From Mangifera indica (lineage: Eukaryota; Streptophyta; Magnoliopsida; Sapindales; Anacardiaceae), in the NCBI RefSeq assembly GCF_011075055.1, contig NW_025401211.1, positions 1-64,000 on the forward strand: 64,000 nt of DNA, given 5' to 3'. The notes beneath the pieces are model-generated. The model saw nothing but the letters and a program-made list of their open reading frames with translations, was not told the origin of the DNA and made no database searches. Below are positions 61,501-64,000 of this stretch, piece by piece (the first letter of the stretch is position 1; the number at the start of each line of letters is the position of its first letter). Position numbers and translations under genes: made by a program.

Positions 61501-63010
61501 GTTTCAGCTTAAACATGTAGCTGTACATAACATAAATTTGCAACGTAGAATGTTAAATGTGATTGATGCAATTCTTATGCAGTGTCTTACTTTTGTAATT
61601 CAAGCTATTATGGTGCTAAATTGGTATGATTTTGGTAAGAACATAAATTCTGTTTTAAGTGGGCCCTTGGTCAGGACAAAATCCTAGTTGTAAGAGCAGC
61701 AGTTTGTTTCTATCTTGCGCCTATAAATTGTGTCTCTTAGAAGAAGCAACTTTGAGAGTAAACCGACGCCCCTTCTTATGAAGTCCATCATAAACCCATA
61801 AATTTATGGTCTCTATTATCATGTAATCCTGTACCGTGGTTTCATCTAAATATTATATTTTTTGTGTGTATTCTCTGCATTGTGTGAGTAAAGATAATAT
61901 TAAAAATTTTCGAAATTATTTGCATTAGTTTTTCATCTGATTTAATTACAAATTCTGTTTTAAGTGGGTCTCTTGGTTAGGATAAAATCTCAATAGCAGG
62001 AGTAGCGACAGTAGTCACCAACAGTAGTAGTTTGTTTTTGTCTTCCGTTTATAAGTTGTGTCTCTTAGAAGAAGAAACTCTGAGAGTAAACCGATGCCCC
62101 TTCTTATGAAGTCCATCCTAAACCCATAAATTATAGCCTCTATTATCATATAATCTTGTACCGTGGTTTGCCGAGTGTTGTCCATCGGATTTCTAATATC
62201 TGATTGGGTAGTTTTCCTTATTTTTCTGAAGTCACTTGACACCATTAGTGGCAAAAAGAATTGGCGTTTTGCTATATTTAATTTATTAATATTTGGAAGT
62301 TATTTGTTGCAAGAATGCTTTATCCAGATACCATCAAGAACAGTTCGTGCAAAATTGAAATTTTTGCCTTCAATAATCAATCCGTTTTTAGCCATAGTTT
62401 AGTTACAGAAAAATGAATGGAGATGGAAATTGTTTACCTCTATAAGGGATTACGCATTTCTGTTTCAGCTTAAACATGTAGCTATACATAACATAAATTT
62501 GCAACGTAGAATGTTAAATGTGATTGATGCAATTCTTATGCAGTGTCTTACTTTTGTAATTCAAGCTATTATGGTGCTAAATTGGTATGATTTTGGTAAG
62601 AACATAAATTCTGTTTTAAGTGGGCCCTTGGTCAGGACAAAATCCTAGTTGTAAGAGCAGCAGTTTGTTTCTATCTTGCGCCTATAAATTGTGTCTCTTA
62701 GAAGAAGCAACTTTGAGAGTAAACCGACGCCCCTTCTTATGAAGTCCATCATAAACCCATAAATTTATGGTCTCTATTATCATGTAATCCTGTACCGTGG
62801 TTTCATCTAAATATTTATTTTTTGTGTGTGTATTCTCTGCATTGTGTGAGTAAAGATAATATTAAAAATTTTGGAAATTATTTGCATTAGTTTTTCATCT
62901 GATTTAATTACAAATTCTGTTTTAAGTGGGTCTCTTGGTTAGGACAAAATCTCAGTAGCAGGAGTAGCGGCAGTAGTCACCAGCAGTAGTAGTTTGTTTC
63001 TGTCTTACGT
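58506..63010 (+). repeat. Higher-order repeat block 4 (4505 bp): L-SSS-L-S-L-S-L-S
   Basis: Carries one extra L-S pair: 3544 plus 961 is 4505, exactly as observed. The second and third pairs (61054 and 62015 series) both have the 'TCTTCCGTTT' variant of block 1's second pair, so the extra pair is a recent copy of its neighbour. The first pair has block 1's 'CTTATGATGTCC'. Confidence 0.93.
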
Positions 63011-64000
63011 TTATAAGTTGTGTCTCTTAGAAGAAGAAACTCTGAGAGTAAACCGATGCCCCTTCTTATAAAGTCTGTCATAAACCCATAAATTTATGGC
63101 TTCTATTATCATATAATCTTGTACCGTGGTTTGCCGAGTGTTGTCCATCGGATTTCTAATATCTGATTGGGTAGTTTTCCTCATTTTTCTGAAGTCACTT
63201 GACACCATTAGTGGCAAAAAGAATTGGCGTTTTGCTATATTTAATTTATTATTATTTGGAAGTTATTTGTTGCAAGAATGCTTTATCCAGATACCATCAA
63301 GAACAGTTCGTGCAAAATTGAAATATTTTTGCCTGCAATAATCAATCCGTTTTTAGCCATAGTTTAGTTGTAGAAAAATGAATGGAGATGGAAATTGTTT
63401 ACCTCTATAAGGGATTACGCATTTCTGTTTCAGCTTAAACATGTAGCTATACATAACATAAATTTGAAACGTAGAATGTTAAATGTGATTGATGCAATCC
63501 TTATGCAGTGTCTTACTTTTGTAAGTCAAGCTATTATGGTGCTAAATTGGAATGATTTTGGTCAGAACATAAATTCTGTTTTAAGTGGGCCCTTGGTCAC
63601 GACAAAATCGCAGTAGCAACAACAACAGTTTGTTTCTATCATGCATCTATAAATTGCATCTCTTAGAAGAAGAAACTCTGAGAGTAAACCGACGCCTCTT
63701 CTTATGAAGTTTATCATAAACCTATAAATTTTGGCCACTATTATGATGAAATCCTGTACCGTGGTTTCGTCTAAATATTATATTTTTTGTGTGTGTATTC
63801 TCTGCATTGTGTGACTAAAGATAATATTAAAAATTTTGGAAATTATTTGCATTAGTTTTTCACCTGATTTAATTACAAATTCTGTTTTAAGTAGGTCTCT
63901 TGGTTAAGACAAAATCGCAGTAGCAGGAGTAGCGGTAGTAGTCACCAGTAGTAGCAGTTTATTTATGTCTTACGTCTATAAATTGCGTCTCTTAGAAGAA
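63011..64000 (+). repeat. Start of a further higher-order block, cut by the window edge
   Basis: L (63011-about 63657), S, and the first bases of another module. The L start resembles that of block 1 ('CTAATATCTGATTGGG', 'GGCTTCTATTATC') rather than blocks 2-4. The later part (63600-64000) is more diverged ('TTTTGGCCACTATTATGATG'). Confidence 0.85.

Larger units (their letters stand above)
26185..64000 (+). repeat. Tandem array of L (about 635 bp) and S (about 320-330 bp) modules with higher-order structure
   Basis: Each module begins near 'GTCTCTTAGAAGAAG' and ends with a CAG/TAG-rich tract and 'TTACGTCTATAAATTGC'. By spacing of this anchor I count about 31 full L, 53 S, one left-truncated L (26185) and one internally deleted L (46126). 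All are in one orientation and continue past the window edge. L and S share their first about 130 bp ('CTTCTTATGAAGTTCATC', 'ATCCTGTACCGTGGTTT') and last about 110 bp ('AATTCTGTTTTAAGTGGG' onward). S has about 90 bp of unique centre and L about 400 bp, which carries a reading frame. No rRNA, tRNA or telomere-like sequence is present. It is best described as a complex satellite of gene-like origin. Confidence 0.95.

Noticed and set aside
26601..63217. Recurrent minus-strand ORFs of 68-79 codons in nearly every array module ('INLWVYDGLHKK', 'VSSSKRRNL').
   Set aside because: They lie across the flank shared by L and S, and their upstream parts differ by module type. They recur because the DNA repeats, and they overlap the plus-strand frame. 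No family is recognised.
26185..64000. The array as rDNA spacer, telomeric repeat or CRISPR.
   Set aside because: No rRNA sequence, no TTTAGGG repeats, and no short conserved repeats with unique spacers. Modules are 300-640 bp and contiguous.

Overview
This window looks like AT-rich, repeat-dense nuclear DNA of a flowering plant. It holds an L1-type LINE, Ty1/copia and Ty3/gypsy elements with tRNA-Met-type primer sites, a Mutator-like MITE, and about 38 kb of tandem repeats. I see no intact host gene, tRNA or rRNA. Every recognisable coding sequence is a broken transposon gene or part of the tandem array.

The left part (1-26184) is one nested pile of transposons. The oldest readable layer is a minus-strand copia element, called copia-1 here. 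Its primer site is at 25679-25691. Its gag, protease and integrase start lie at 22277-23660, the integrase end at 16014-17245, RT and RNase H at 10640-12067, and its 3' LTR at 8842-10439. Two insertions split its coding region. One is a gypsy deletion derivative (gypsy-1, 12068-16013). The other is a large LTR-like element (17246-22276), which itself carries a second gypsy derivative (gypsy-2, 18402-20578, TSD ATATG) and a MITE (20981-21576, 9-bp TSD). A second copia (copia-2) sits in the copia-1 3' LTR. Copia-2 is cut by a gypsy LTR ending at 6739, and that LTR is cut by a LINE (155-6033) with a perfect 15-bp TSD.

The right part (26185-64000, running off the window) is a tandem array of two related modules in one orientation. 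S is about 307-332 bp and L is about 615-638 bp. They share both flanks and differ in the centre. By spacing I count about 31 full L and 53 S modules. The arrangement changes along the array: irregular at the left edge, LS dimers of about 953 bp (29.1-33.9 kb), LSS trimers of 1294 bp (33.9-37.8 kb), an irregular stretch, then a higher-order repeat L-SSS-(L-S)n (48.8-63.0 kb). Its blocks are 3544, 3544, 2582 and 4505 bp, which fits n = 2, 2, 1 and 3 with a 961-bp L-S unit.

The L module carries a protein-like plus-strand reading frame with several hydrophobic stretches. It is open in the edge copies (a 179-codon ORF at 28597-29136). In all later copies I checked it is broken by the same in-frame TAG, so the array appears to have spread from one nonsense-bearing copy of a gene fragment. 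I do not recognise the protein. This gene-derived, hierarchically organised satellite is the most unusual item in the window.
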